The notes beneath the pieces were generated by a model. That model was not told the origin of the DNA. It saw nothing but the letters and a program-made list of their open reading frames with translations, and did not search any database. Shown piece after piece: positions 52,489 through 61,067 of a stretch of 64,000 nt of DNA (position 1 is its first letter; each line of letters opens with the position of its first letter). Origin of the DNA: a bacterium (lineage in GTDB: Bacteria > NPL-UPA2 > JAUVJM01); contig JAUWGW010000002.1 in NCBI GenBank assembly GCA_030606215.1, positions 1 to 64,000 on the forward strand, written 5' to 3'. The position numbers and the translations under genes were made by a program.

Positions 52489-53628
52489 CTATTTTGCAAT
52501 AGCGTCTATAATTTTCTGTATTTCCTTCTGGGTCATATAGACAGAGATTGGAATTGCGATTGCCCGGTTTAATAGTTCGCCTGTTTTTTCCAAAGGCTCA
52601 CCATCAGGTTTGATTTTTCCTTTCATATGGTGCCATCTTCCGGCATAATGCCAGTCCATAGCTGATGGTAATATCTTGGTTCCAATTCCTTTCTCAGTTA
52701 GAATTTTCTCAAGTTCCTGAGCTTTTTCACTATTCTCAAGGAAAAATATGAGAGTATCTCCACCATCACCCTCCTCATCGGGAAGATATCTGAATTCAAT
52801 ATCCTTTCTTGAGGAAATACCGTCCTTTATTTGCTTTTTATTTTTTCTCTGTTGGGATAGAACATAATCAAGTCTTCCCAGCTGCACAATACCAAGAGCC
52901 CCTTGCAATTCATTCATCCTATAGTTAAAACCTATCATACCTTTTGAGTCTTTCCCGCGCGGGACATCTGTGCGGTGTTCATGCCCATGGTCATGGTAGT
53001 AGGAAGCTCGCAGGTAAAGGTCTTCGTCATCAGTTACTACCATTCCACCTTCTCCTGTAGTTATAGTTTTAACATAATCAAAACTGTAGCATCCGATTGC
53101 GCCGAGTGTCCCGGTTTTCTTGCCTTTGTAACTACTGCCGCACGCCTGGCATGAGTCTTCAAGGACAGGTAAACCATGTTCTCTTGCAATCTCCGTTATT
53201 TCGTCCATACGCGCAGGGGCACCAAGCATATGGACTGGGATAACAGCTTTTGTCCGGCTTGTAATTTTTGCGCGGAAATCTTCCGGGTCAAGGTTTAATG
53301 ATTTATCCACCTCTGCAATTACCGGTGTCGCGCCAGATTCAAGTATAGCTTCAACTGTTGCAACAAATGTGAAACCTTGTGTGATTACCTCATCACCTGG
53401 TCCAATACCGAGTGCCGCAAGAGCTACGCGCACAGCCGCTGAGCCGGAAGAAACAGCCAGAGCATACTTTGTTCCAATATACTCAGCGAATTTTTTCTCA
53501 AACTCCGCTACTTTGAAGACATTACGCCTTTTCTCATCAAACCCATACCTGAGAAGAATGCCTCCCCGTTCAATAATCTCAACCAATGCCTGTTCTTCTT
53601 CCTTACCAATCAGTTCTGAACCACCCAT
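52489..53628 (-). CDS. kdnA: DegT-family PLP aminotransferase, KdnA-like (8-amino-Kdo synthesis)
   Basis: This 379-residue aminotransferase has the sugar-aminotransferase pattern VSSGSAAVRVALAALGIGPGDEVITQGFTFVA, LEDSCQACGSSYKGK and the PLP lysine in SFDYVKTITTGEGGM. Position after an Fe-dependent dehydrogenase and kdsB matches the Shewanella KdnA/KdnB/KdsB set, in which 8-oxo-Kdo is transaminated to 8-amino-Kdo. The function is inferred from the gene triplet. GGAGGGAG lies upstream of ATG 53628. Confidence 0.8.
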   Translation of the reverse strand: MGGSELIGKEEEQALVEIIERGGILLRYGFDEKRRNVFKVAEFEKKFAEYIGTKYALAVSSGSAAVRVALAALGIGPGDEVITQGFTFVATVEAILESGATPVIAEVDKSLNLDPEDFRAKITSRTKAVIPVHMLGAPARMDEITEIAREHGLPVLEDSCQACGSSYKGKKTGTLGAIGCYSFDYVKTITTGEGGMVVTDDEDLYLRASYYHDHGHEHRTDVPRGKDSKGMIGFNYRMNELQGALGIVQLGRLDYVLSQQRKNKKQIKDGISSRKDIEFRYLPDEEGDGGDTLIFFLENSEKAQELEKILTEKGIGTKILPSAMDWHYAGRWHHMKGKIKPDGEPLEKTGELLNRAIAIPISVYMTQKEIQKIIDAIAK

Positions 53629-53652
53629 CTTTTCTCCCTCCTTAATCCTGTT

Positions 53653-54801
53653 TTACAGTGCTTCTCTGTAGATTGAGATTGCATCTTCCCTGCTTACCTT
53701 TCTGGGATTGTTTTCCAGGGGCCTTGTGACTTTCATAGCTGCATCTGCCATTTCAGGAAAGTTCTTCTCATCTATCCTCAGTTCACTGAGCCTTCTCGGA
53801 ATACTAACATCCTCAGACATCTTCACAATAGAGGAGATTGCCTTTTCAGCCGCGGAATCGGTGGAAAGCCCTGAAACTTTTTCACCGAGCAATCCTGCAA
53901 TTTCAGCATATTTGTCCGTACATTCTCCCACATTGAACTTCATCACATAGGGGAGGAGGAGCCCATTTGCAACCCCATGCGCAATGCGGAAGCTACCTCC
54001 AAGTGGATACGCTAAAGCGTGCACAGCTCCTACCCCTGCATTTGCCAGAGCAATTCCTCCAAGCAAACTTCCTAAGAGCATATTCGACCTTGCGTTTAAG
54101 TTCTTACCTTGACGAACTGCGGTTTTTAAATTTGCACCTATGAGTTTAATTGCTTCTCTTGCAACAATATCTGATAACGGGCTTGCCTGAAGTGAAGTAT
54201 AGGCTTCTATAGCATGTGTTAGAGCATCCATTCCTGTGGTGGCAGTTGGTTCTGGCGGAAGTGGAACTGATAGTGATGGGTCAAGCACTGCAATCTCGGG
54301 GAATAAATAGCGGCTATTGATCCCCGCTTTCATTTTTGGTTCTCTTCGGGAAAGGACTGCTGTGAATGTCACCTCACTTCCTGTCCCTGCTGTGGTTGGA
54401 ATCATTATTTTCGGTAGTCCAGGTTTTTTTACAAGCTCCAGCCCTTGATAATCACAGGCTTTACCTGGATTTGTTACAAGGATTGAAGCTGCTTTGGCTA
54501 CGTCCATTGCGCTCCCCCCGCCAACTCCAATGATGCTATTGCATTTTTCTTCCCTTGCTGCTTTCCCAGCCTCATCTGCTATTTCAACCCATGGTTCAGG
54601 TTCAATATCGGAGAATGTAGCCACATGAAGATTTTCTTCTTGGAGGGGTTTTAGAATAAGCTCGAGCAATCCAGCCTTAGAAATAGCGGGGTCAATGACA
54701 AGCAGCACTTTCTCGCCAAATTTTTTCGCAGTAACCCCGACCTGCTGTAATGCACCTTCACCAAAAATAATCTCTGGCACAATTTGGAAATTATGTGTCA
54801 T
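53653..54801 (-). CDS. kdnB: iron-containing alcohol dehydrogenase, KdnB-like (Kdo 8-dehydrogenase)
   Basis: This 382-residue group III dehydrogenase has GVGGGSAMDVAKAASIL near residue 97, PTTAGTGSEVTFTAV near 135, the metal-site segment MDALTHAIEAYTS near 200 and AVHALAYPLGGSFRIAHGVANGLLLP near 262. Flanked by kdsB and a sugar aminotransferase, it is the expected enzyme that oxidises Kdo at C8. It overlaps kdsB by four bases. Confidence 0.8.
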   Translation of the reverse strand: MTHNFQIVPEIIFGEGALQQVGVTAKKFGEKVLLVIDPAISKAGLLELILKPLQEENLHVATFSDIEPEPWVEIADEAGKAAREEKCNSIIGVGGGSAMDVAKAASILVTNPGKACDYQGLELVKKPGLPKIMIPTTAGTGSEVTFTAVLSRREPKMKAGINSRYLFPEIAVLDPSLSVPLPPEPTATTGMDALTHAIEAYTSLQASPLSDIVAREAIKLIGANLKTAVRQGKNLNARSNMLLGSLLGGIALANAGVGAVHALAYPLGGSFRIAHGVANGLLLPYVMKFNVGECTDKYAEIAGLLGEKVSGLSTDSAAEKAISSIVKMSEDVSIPRRLSELRIDEKNFPEMADAAMKVTRPLENNPRKVSREDAISIYREAL

Positions 54802-55565
54802 CTAAAAACTCCTTTCTTTCGCAAGCCCTTTAGTTCCTGAAGCACCTTAGAAATGTCTTCCGGAGTGTCAACCTCAACCGGGTCAAACTGTGATTCAATC
54901 ACCTTGATTCTGTATCCATTTTCAAGTGCGCGGAGTTGCTCAAGTCTTTCTCTCTTTTCAAGCTCAGTTGGGGACATACGGGTAAGTTTGAGAAGAAAAC
55001 TTTTTCTGTATGCATAAAGACCAAGGTGTTTAAAGAAAATGCGTTTCTGTGTTTTACTGGAACTGTCAGTGTATGGTATAACCGAGCGCGAAAAGTAAAG
55101 TGCATAGCCTTTTCTGTCAACAGCTACCTTGACTATATTGTGATTGTCAATCTCTTCTTTTTTTCTTATACGGTAACTCATTGTAGTCATGTTCAGAGTT
55201 TTATCTTTAAGCAGCGGCTTAACAAGTTGAGTGATTATTACCGGTGCAAGCAAAGGCTCATCACCCTGAATATTTACTACGATTGCATCTTTTGACAAAT
55301 TTATTTCCCTTGCGACTTCTGCAATTCTGTCTGTGCCGGACTTATGTTTGCGGGAAGTGAGCCATGCTTCTCCACCAAAATTCTTCACAGTATGGAGAAT
55401 TCGTTTATCATCGGTTGCGACAATTACTCTTTCTAAAACTTTTGCTTTCTTTGCCTGGTAGTAAGTCCACTCAATCATGGGTTTACCTGCAATATTAGTT
55501 AGGGGTTTCCCCTTGAATCTCGTGGAATGAAATCTGGCTGGAATAATCCCGACAACACTTAACAT
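54798..55565 (-). CDS. kdsB: CMP-Kdo synthetase (KdsB)
   Basis: This 255-residue cytidylyltransferase has IIPARFHSTRFKGKPL at the N-terminus, VIVATDDKRI, RKHKSGTDRIAEV, VVNIQGDEPLL and LYFSRSVIPY, all KdsB hallmarks. It activates Kdo, or 8-amino-Kdo in kdnAB-bearing species, for lipid A core assembly, showing that the cell makes LPS. It is the first gene of the operon, and its predicted transcript start is only about three bases before the ATG. Confidence 0.92.
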   Translation of the reverse strand: MLSVVGIIPARFHSTRFKGKPLTNIAGKPMIEWTYYQAKKAKVLERVIVATDDKRILHTVKNFGGEAWLTSRKHKSGTDRIAEVAREINLSKDAIVVNIQGDEPLLAPVIITQLVKPLLKDKTLNMTTMSYRIRKKEEIDNHNIVKVAVDRKGYALYFSRSVIPYTDSSSKTQKRIFFKHLGLYAYRKSFLLKLTRMSPTELEKRERLEQLRALENGYRIKVIESQFDPVEVDTPEDISKVLQELKGLRKKGVFR

Positions 55566-55574
55566 AACGCGTGA

Positions 55575-55603
55575 ATTATATCACTCCTGTTTTAACCCCG
55601 CAA
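55575..55603 (-). promoter_or_regulatory. promoter of kdsB-kdnB-kdnA, predicted leaderless
   Basis: On the minus strand TTGCGG (55603-55598), 17 bp, TATAAT (55580-55575). The start codon is at 55565, so transcription would begin almost at the ATG. No Shine-Dalgarno is present before kdsB. Confidence 0.55.
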
Positions 55604-55650
55604 GAAAAACTAAATATTGACAGGGGAGGGAAGAGCTGGGATTATATTAT

Positions 55651-57621
55651 ATGGAAGTAATGAACATGGATGAGATATTTAAAGGGATTGGGAGGAATCT
55701 TACGAATTATGAGTTTCGTCCACAGCAGATTCAGATGGCCAAAGCTGTGGAAGAAGCTATTTTATCTAACAGACATCTGCTTGTTGAAGCCGGCACAGGT
55801 GTGGGGAAGAGCCTCGCTTATCTTATCCCTTTCATTAAATGGTGTGTGAGGAATAATAAAAAAGTCGTTATTTCTACCTATACAAAGACACTACAGGAGC
55901 AACTTATAAAGAAGGACCTTCCGTTTCTCCGGGGTGTGTTGAACCTTGATTTCAGATTTGCTTTATGTTTAGGTGGTCGGAATTATCTTTGTCTTAGAAG
56001 ATTTAATCAGGGTTTCAGTTATGAGCTTTTTGAGGAGGAGAGGGAAGTAAAAGAAATCATGAGGATTAACAAGTGGCAGAAAAGGACAGATACAGGACTT
56101 CGTTCAGAGCTGGATTTTGAGCCAGGTGAATCTATCTGGAGCAAGATATGCAGGGAAAGTGAGCTTTGCCTGGGAAAGAAATGTCTGTATAGGAAAAATT
56201 GCTTCTATAATAAGGCAAGACTTGCGGAGTACAGGTCTCATATTTTAGTTACCAATCACCATCTCTATTTTGCCAATCTCATCTCCGGCGGCAGGGTATT
56301 GCCGAAGTTTGATGCTGTAGTTTTTGATGAAGCGCATACTTTAGAAGACATTGCCACGAGTTACTTAGGAATAGAGGTTTCTAATTTCAAGATAAAATAT
56401 TTTTTTGACTCTATTCTAAATCCTCAAACCGGAAAAGGGTTCTTATTAAGAATAAGAAGTTTAAATCGGAAGAAAGCAGGGGACGTTGAGAAGAGGTTAG
56501 ATGAGGCAAGAGTTTCCGCTCAAGACTTCTTTTCCGGGATAATCTCTAAGTTTGGTGAGGATTCCAAAGTTTTGAGGATAAGAACAAAGAATTTTATCTT
56601 TAATCACCTGAGGGAACCGCTCCTTGGGCTTACCTCCGAACTGGCAGAGCTTCTGAAAGATGTTAAAGGAGAAGAGGACAGAATAGAAATTAAATCTTTC
56701 ATATCTCGTGGCAAGGAGATTAATTCAGGACTTTCTGCAATTATAAATATGAGTCTGGATGGATATGTCTACTGGATAGAGATTCTGGATAGACCCAGAC
56801 GACCCAGGTATAGTCTGTGCGCGGCACCTGTAGATATATCCTCCGAGTTCAAAGATAAGGTTTTAAATAAAGTTAGACCAATTATATTTACCTCGGCTAC
56901 TTTATCTACCAATGGGAATTTTGGGTTTAAAAAGAGAGGGTTGGGGATAGAAGGGGCAAATGAATTTCTTTTAGGTTCTCCTTTTGATTACAGGAAGAAT
57001 GCACTTCTCTATATTCCTGAAACCATGCCAGACCCGAGCACAGAATTTGAGCTATATCGGAAGGAGGTAATAGAAGAAATTAAAAGAATTCTCTCCATAA
57101 TGAAGGGAAGAACTTTTGTGCTTTTTACAAGTTTCAAAATGATGGATGCAGTTTTTAATGTACTCAAGAAGAATTCAGTGGGTTTAAATATTTTGAGGCA
57201 GGGTGATGCGCCGCGTTACAAACTGTTAGAGAAATTCAAAAGTCGGAGAAACTGCGTTCTTCTTGGGACAAGCACATTCTGGCAGGGGATAGATGTCCCC
57301 GGGAAAGCTCTTGAATGTGTAATTATCACTAAACTCCCATTTGCTGTGCCTGATGACCCGATTGTTGAGGCAAAGATGGAACTGCTTCAGTCTCAGAATA
57401 AAAACCCTTTTATCCACTATTCACTCCCTCAGGCAATTATTATGCTCAGGCAGGGGTTTGGTCGTCTTATAAGGAGGAAGGACGACATTGGGATGGTATC
57501 TATACTTGACCCGAGGATTAAGACAAGATATTATGGAAGAAGCTTCTTAGATGCTCTTCCGGAATGCCAGAAGGCAGGAAGACTGGAACAGGTTCAAGAA
57601 TTCTTCAGAAAAGGAGGATAA
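55651..57621 (+). CDS. dinG: DinG/XPD-type ATP-dependent helicase
   Basis: This 656-residue superfamily 2 helicase has the Q-motif RPQQIQMA, Walker A EAGTGVGKSLAYLIP near residue 45, four spaced cysteines (CRESELCLGKKCLYRKNC, about 172-190) for a 4Fe-4S cluster, DEAH near 226 and C-terminal STFWQGIDVPG and QGFGRLIRR. It unwinds DNA 5' to 3', including R-loops. ATG 55651 or 55663 may be used. Upstream TTGACA (55617-55622) and an AT-rich -10 lie very close to the start codon. Confidence 0.9.
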   Translation: MEVMNMDEIFKGIGRNLTNYEFRPQQIQMAKAVEEAILSNRHLLVEAGTGVGKSLAYLIPFIKWCVRNNKKVVISTYTKTLQEQLIKKDLPFLRGVLNLDFRFALCLGGRNYLCLRRFNQGFSYELFEEEREVKEIMRINKWQKRTDTGLRSELDFEPGESIWSKICRESELCLGKKCLYRKNCFYNKARLAEYRSHILVTNHHLYFANLISGGRVLPKFDAVVFDEAHTLEDIATSYLGIEVSNFKIKYFFDSILNPQTGKGFLLRIRSLNRKKAGDVEKRLDEARVSAQDFFSGIISKFGEDSKVLRIRTKNFIFNHLREPLLGLTSELAELLKDVKGEEDRIEIKSFISRGKEINSGLSAIINMSLDGYVYWIEILDRPRRPRYSLCAAPVDISSEFKDKVLNKVRPIIFTSATLSTNGNFGFKKRGLGIEGANEFLLGSPFDYRKNALLYIPETMPDPSTEFELYRKEVIEEIKRILSIMKGRTFVLFTSFKMMDAVFNVLKKNSVGLNILRQGDAPRYKLLEKFKSRRNCVLLGTSTFWQGIDVPGKALECVIITKLPFAVPDDPIVEAKMELLQSQNKNPFIHYSLPQAIIMLRQGFGRLIRRKDDIGMVSILDPRIKTRYYGRSFLDALPECQKAGRLEQVQEFFRKGG

Positions 57622-57626
57622 AAACT

Positions 57627-58271
57627 GTGTCCGAGGAGAATGTGCCTGCTGATTACACAGAAATGGACTTTCTAGAGGCCAAACGTTTTGATAAAAAGGT
57701 TAAAGAGAACTTTATGCCAGCAGTTGTTTCCACCGTTAAACAAATCATTGAGGACTATGGTGTTTTGGAAGGCGTATGTGTGGATGTCGGATGCGGCACG
57801 GCTGTTTTTGCAATTGAGTTATGCAGACATTCCAAGTTGAAGATATATGCATTGGAAAAAGAGAAGGCCATATACGAAGTAGCGCGCATGAACATTGAAA
57901 AAGAACGATTGACAGATAAAATAATCCCCGTTCTGGGCAATGCCCATGAGCTGCCTTTCGAGAACGAATTTGCCAATTTCCTAATCAGCAGAGGTTCATA
58001 TCATTGTTGGGAGGATAAGGTGCGGGTATTCAAAGAGATTTATAGAGTATTGAAGAAGGGAGGTATTGGTTTTGTCGGTGGTGGATTTGGGCGATATGTC
58101 ACCGAGGAAGAACTAAACAGGATGAAATCTCTAAGAGACCATTCCCTGAAAGAGGATGCAAAAGCCTACAGTTCACCTGATAAATTAAGAGAGGTTATAT
58201 ATAAAGCAAATATATCCAATTTCCATATAGTTCATGACAAAGCAGGTCTTTGGGCAGAAATAAAGAAATAG
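57627..58271 (+). CDS. class I SAM-dependent methyltransferase
   Basis: This 214-residue protein has motif I VCVDVGCGTAVFAIEL near residue 52, IYALEKEKAIYEVAR, NFLISRGSYHCWEDKVRVFKEIYRVLKKGG and a terminal helical part. The substrate is unknown. GTG 57627 is chosen since AAAGGAGG at 57611-57618 is eight bases upstream. It follows dinG by 5 bp, so the two are probably co-transcribed. Confidence 0.8.
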   Translation: MSEENVPADYTEMDFLEAKRFDKKVKENFMPAVVSTVKQIIEDYGVLEGVCVDVGCGTAVFAIELCRHSKLKIYALEKEKAIYEVARMNIEKERLTDKIIPVLGNAHELPFENEFANFLISRGSYHCWEDKVRVFKEIYRVLKKGGIGFVGGGFGRYVTEEELNRMKSLRDHSLKEDAKAYSSPDKLREVIYKANISNFHIVHDKAGLWAEIKK

Positions 58272-58350
58272 CTATTGATCGGCTTCGAAATTTGAAAAGC
58301 GAAAGTTTTATTAACTCAATACAAGTACTTAATAAGAGGTCAGGGTGAAG

Positions 58351-58375
58351 CAGGGCTCGAGGCGCTCGTGCCCTG
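58351..58375. promoter_or_regulatory. strong hairpin of unknown role
   Basis: CAGGGC-T-CGAG (58351-58361) pairs with CTCG-T-GCCCTG (58365-58375) around a GCG loop, with one T:T mismatch. There is no T tract, so it is not a typical terminator. It sits about 40 bp before the ABM-domain gene and could be an mRNA structure. Confidence 0.4.
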
Positions 58376-58416
58376 GAACGAACCGCCAAGATAAAAAGAA
58401 AAGGAGGTGATAAAGC

Positions 58417-58719
58417 ATGCCGTACAACATAAGTGCCCTCAGGGTAAAGGACTTTGCCAAGTGGAAATCTGGGTTTGATAGAGAGGATGGCATTGCCCTG
58501 CGTAAGGCTGCTGGCATGAAGTCATACCAGATATTCCAAGCCAGTGACGATTACAATTATGTCGTGGTCCTCACGGAATGGGATAGCGTGGACGATGGTC
58601 GAAAGTTCCTCCAATCCGAGGAATTGAAAGAGGCGAGTAGAGAGAGTGGTGTTATTGAAATGTTTGGCACATATGACACTTCAAAATCCCTTGAAGAGGT
58701 TGAAAAAAAGTCTGTGTGA
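58417..58719 (+). CDS. antibiotic biosynthesis monooxygenase-like (dimeric alpha-beta barrel) protein
   Basis: This 100-residue protein (YNISALRVKDFAKWKSGFDR ... YVVVLTEWDSVDDGRKFLQSEELKEAS) has the ferredoxin-like alpha-beta barrel pattern of the ABM/cyclase superfamily. Such domains act as small monooxygenases or structural dimers; the function here is unknown. AAAGGAGGTG precedes ATG 58417. Confidence 0.7.
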   Translation: MPYNISALRVKDFAKWKSGFDREDGIALRKAAGMKSYQIFQASDDYNYVVVLTEWDSVDDGRKFLQSEELKEASRESGVIEMFGTYDTSKSLEEVEKKSV

Positions 58720-59074
58720 TTGAAGACGCTAGTCCAGTGTATCATAGAGTCTAAGAAAGATGATGTCCCACTCTCAGTGACCGATCGATGACGCAGGCTG
58801 TAGAGTTTTGACCAAACAGGCTCTGGCATCAATGCGAGCTTTGAAGCAGTAACGTAGAAGGAGTTAAGCCTCACCCTGGCCTTATCCTAAGCACGTAAAC
58901 GGACATAGCCGCGGGGCTCCTTAGGAAAGTTTTGTTAGGAGTGTTCCTTCGCCGAACTTCTTTTATCCGCAAAACGTTAAGCAAAATGCCGCAGGCAGGA
59001 AAAAATATCGGAAATTTCAGACTGTGTTTTTTATTTTTATGATATAATGAAATTGTGAAAGGAGGGAGAATGTC
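58720..59074. other. intergenic region, no gene seen
   Basis: This stretch has no supported frame. It contains TCCTAAG/CTTAGGA (about 58886-58924), which could pair over a GC-rich loop. A TATAAT at about 59042-59047 is followed by GAAAGGAGGGAGA, a likely promoter -10 and ribosome site for the DUF433 gene; no good -35 is visible. Confidence 0.4.
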
Positions 59075-59323
59075 ATGGCAGATATTGACTGGAAAAAATT
59101 TATACATTCGGATCCGGAAGTCTTGCTTGGAAAGCCTGTAGTAAAGGGTACCAGGCTCTCTGTCGAATTCATCTTAGGACTTTTTGCTGAAGGCTGGACT
59201 GAGCAACAAGTGCTTGAGTCTTATCCAACATTGACATCAGAGAGCCTGCGAGCCGTTTTTGCCTTTACTACAGATTTCATGCGTGAAGAATCTTTATATA
59301 CAATGCCTGCTGAGGCAGTTTGA
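59075..59323 (+). CDS. DUF433 antitoxin-like protein
   Basis: This 82-residue protein has the DUF433 pattern HSDPEVLLGKPVVKGTRLSVE followed by GWTEQQVLESYPTLTSESL, a small winged-helix domain. These pair with PIN-like DUF5615 proteins as presumed VapBC-type toxin-antitoxin modules, exactly as here with a one-base TGATG overlap. An excellent AGGAGG site precedes the gene. Confidence 0.88.
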   Translation: MADIDWKKFIHSDPEVLLGKPVVKGTRLSVEFILGLFAEGWTEQQVLESYPTLTSESLRAVFAFTTDFMREESLYTMPAEAV

Positions 59324-59688
59324 TGGATTTTCTGGCAAATGAAAATTTCCCTCTCTTTAGCATTCAGCTCCTGCGAAACGCTGGTTACAATGTAGCAAGT
59401 GTACTTGAAGAGACGCCGGGGGCAAAAGACTCAGATATTTTAGTACGGGCGCATGAAGAAAATCGTATTATTCTGACTTTTGATCGGGACTATGGAGAAT
59501 TAATCTACCGACACAAGTTATCTGCTCCTGCTGGCGTATTATATTTCCACTTTGACCCATCCGCTCCGAAAGAACCTGCTGAAATCCTATTAAAGATATT
59601 ATGGGAAAACAGAGTTCCTATACCCGGTAAATTTACAGTTGTTGAGAGAGGTAGAATACGTCAGCGAACCCTTTCTGATATTAGGTAA
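59323..59688 (+). CDS. DUF5615 PIN-like toxin
   Basis: This 121-residue protein starts MDFLANENFPLFSIQLLRNAGY and has TFDRDYGELIYRHKL near residue 47, giving the conserved Asp residues of the DUF5615 PIN-like family, presumed RNases. Start ATG 59323 overlaps the antitoxin stop. It completes a toxin-antitoxin pair. Confidence 0.88.
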   Translation: MDFLANENFPLFSIQLLRNAGYNVASVLEETPGAKDSDILVRAHEENRIILTFDRDYGELIYRHKLSAPAGVLYFHFDPSAPKEPAEILLKILWENRVPIPGKFTVVERGRIRQRTLSDIR

Positions 59689-59818
59689 CGGGCTGGGATT
59701 TCCGATAACACGGGCTGAAAGACTAAGGTCCAAATACTTCATACTTTTTTTGGTCCTGAACGTTAAGAAACTGAAAAACTGGGATTATATAATATGTGCA
59801 TAGTCAGGAGGGTAAGAA

Positions 59819-60958
59819 ATGAAAGGAAGACTTGTTTTACTGATTGCTGTTCTGGGTTTTGCCGGTGAAGTTTTGGCGGCGGGGTTTGCGGTTGTTGGGC
59901 CAAGGGCTCTTGGAATGGGTGGGGCTCAGGTGGCCGTTGTAGATGATACGACTGCTGTTTACTGGAATCCGGCGGCAATTGCTGGTTACAATGCGTTGAA
60001 GCTTGGCTTTCCGCTTGGAGTTCAGGTGGTAGAACACAATGATATTACTGATACGCTCAGTGATATTGACGATGTTCTGGGAGATTATGACCTGGATGAG
60101 CCCGAGGTTTATCTTGATGAGGGCAGAATTAGCCGGCTGGTGGAACTTTTCAGAAAACTGGATGAACCGGGAACTGGTGTTGAAGCATGCGGGAATATAG
60201 GACTTGTAGCCAGCAGGGGCAATATCGCTTTTGGGGTGATTGACTTAGCATATTTCGGCGGATGGGTAACGATGGATCTTGATAGAGTTGAGATTGGAGA
60301 CTCTTCGCTTCCAAACTCTATTGCTAACAATGAATCATCTCTTACTGTGCTGGGTTTTGAAAGCCGCGAGTTGAGTGTAAGTTATGCGAAGAAAATCTGG
60401 CACTTGCTTGTTGGCGGAAATGTAAAACAAATTTTTGGCCGAAGTTACTATAAGTATGTGAATGTTGCGGAAGATAGAGATGTGGAAGGCGGTCTTGAGG
60501 AAATGAGCAGCTCAAGTTTAGCGTTTGACGCCGGATTGCTCTACCACCTTCCCGGGGGGCAGTTGAAAGCGGGATTAGTTGTGAGAAACGTCAACAGTCC
60601 GTCTTTTTCTTACGAGGGTGGTGAAATAGAACTGAAATCTCAGGTGCGAGCAGGAGTCGCGTATGAAATGAATGAAAATTTACTTATGGCTTGTGACCTT
60701 GACATAACTGAAAATGAAACTATGACAACTGGATATGACGACAGAAAACTCGCCTTCGGTATTGAGAAAAAAGTGCTTGCTGAAAGCGTAGCATTACGGG
60801 GCGGCATCTATAAGAATATTGCTGAGTCAGATGCGGACCCAGTTATCACGGCCGGGCTTGGAGTCGGAGCAAGGGAGTTAAAGTTTGATTTAGGTGTTGG
60901 GGTAAATCTGGACTTTGATGAACTTGCGTTTAGTCTCGCTCTTTCAACAGTGTTTTAG
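59819..60958 (+). CDS. outer-membrane beta-barrel protein, TraF_2/PorV-like
   Basis: This 379-residue protein has a signal peptide (MKGRLVLLIAVLGFAGEVLAAG), then the GPRALGMGGAQVAVVDDTTAVYWNPAAIA motif (here as residues 27-55) typical of UPF0164/TraF_2 and PorV-type barrels, and beta strands to a C-terminal Phe. The family includes outer-membrane transport-like proteins; the role here is unknown. AGGAGGG precedes ATG and a TATAAT lies at 59788-59793. Confidence 0.82.
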   Translation: MKGRLVLLIAVLGFAGEVLAAGFAVVGPRALGMGGAQVAVVDDTTAVYWNPAAIAGYNALKLGFPLGVQVVEHNDITDTLSDIDDVLGDYDLDEPEVYLDEGRISRLVELFRKLDEPGTGVEACGNIGLVASRGNIAFGVIDLAYFGGWVTMDLDRVEIGDSSLPNSIANNESSLTVLGFESRELSVSYAKKIWHLLVGGNVKQIFGRSYYKYVNVAEDRDVEGGLEEMSSSSLAFDAGLLYHLPGGQLKAGLVVRNVNSPSFSYEGGEIELKSQVRAGVAYEMNENLLMACDLDITENETMTTGYDDRKLAFGIEKKVLAESVALRGGIYKNIAESDADPVITAGLGVGARELKFDLGVGVNLDFDELAFSLALSTVF

Positions 60959-61067
60959 TGTATTAGGGTCAGGGGCGATCCTGCTCTCCTTAATCTTCCC
61001 ACTTGAGGCCTGCCTGCCGGCGAGGCGGAGGAGGAAATAGGTGGGGGTGTATCTTGATGGTGTGTGA

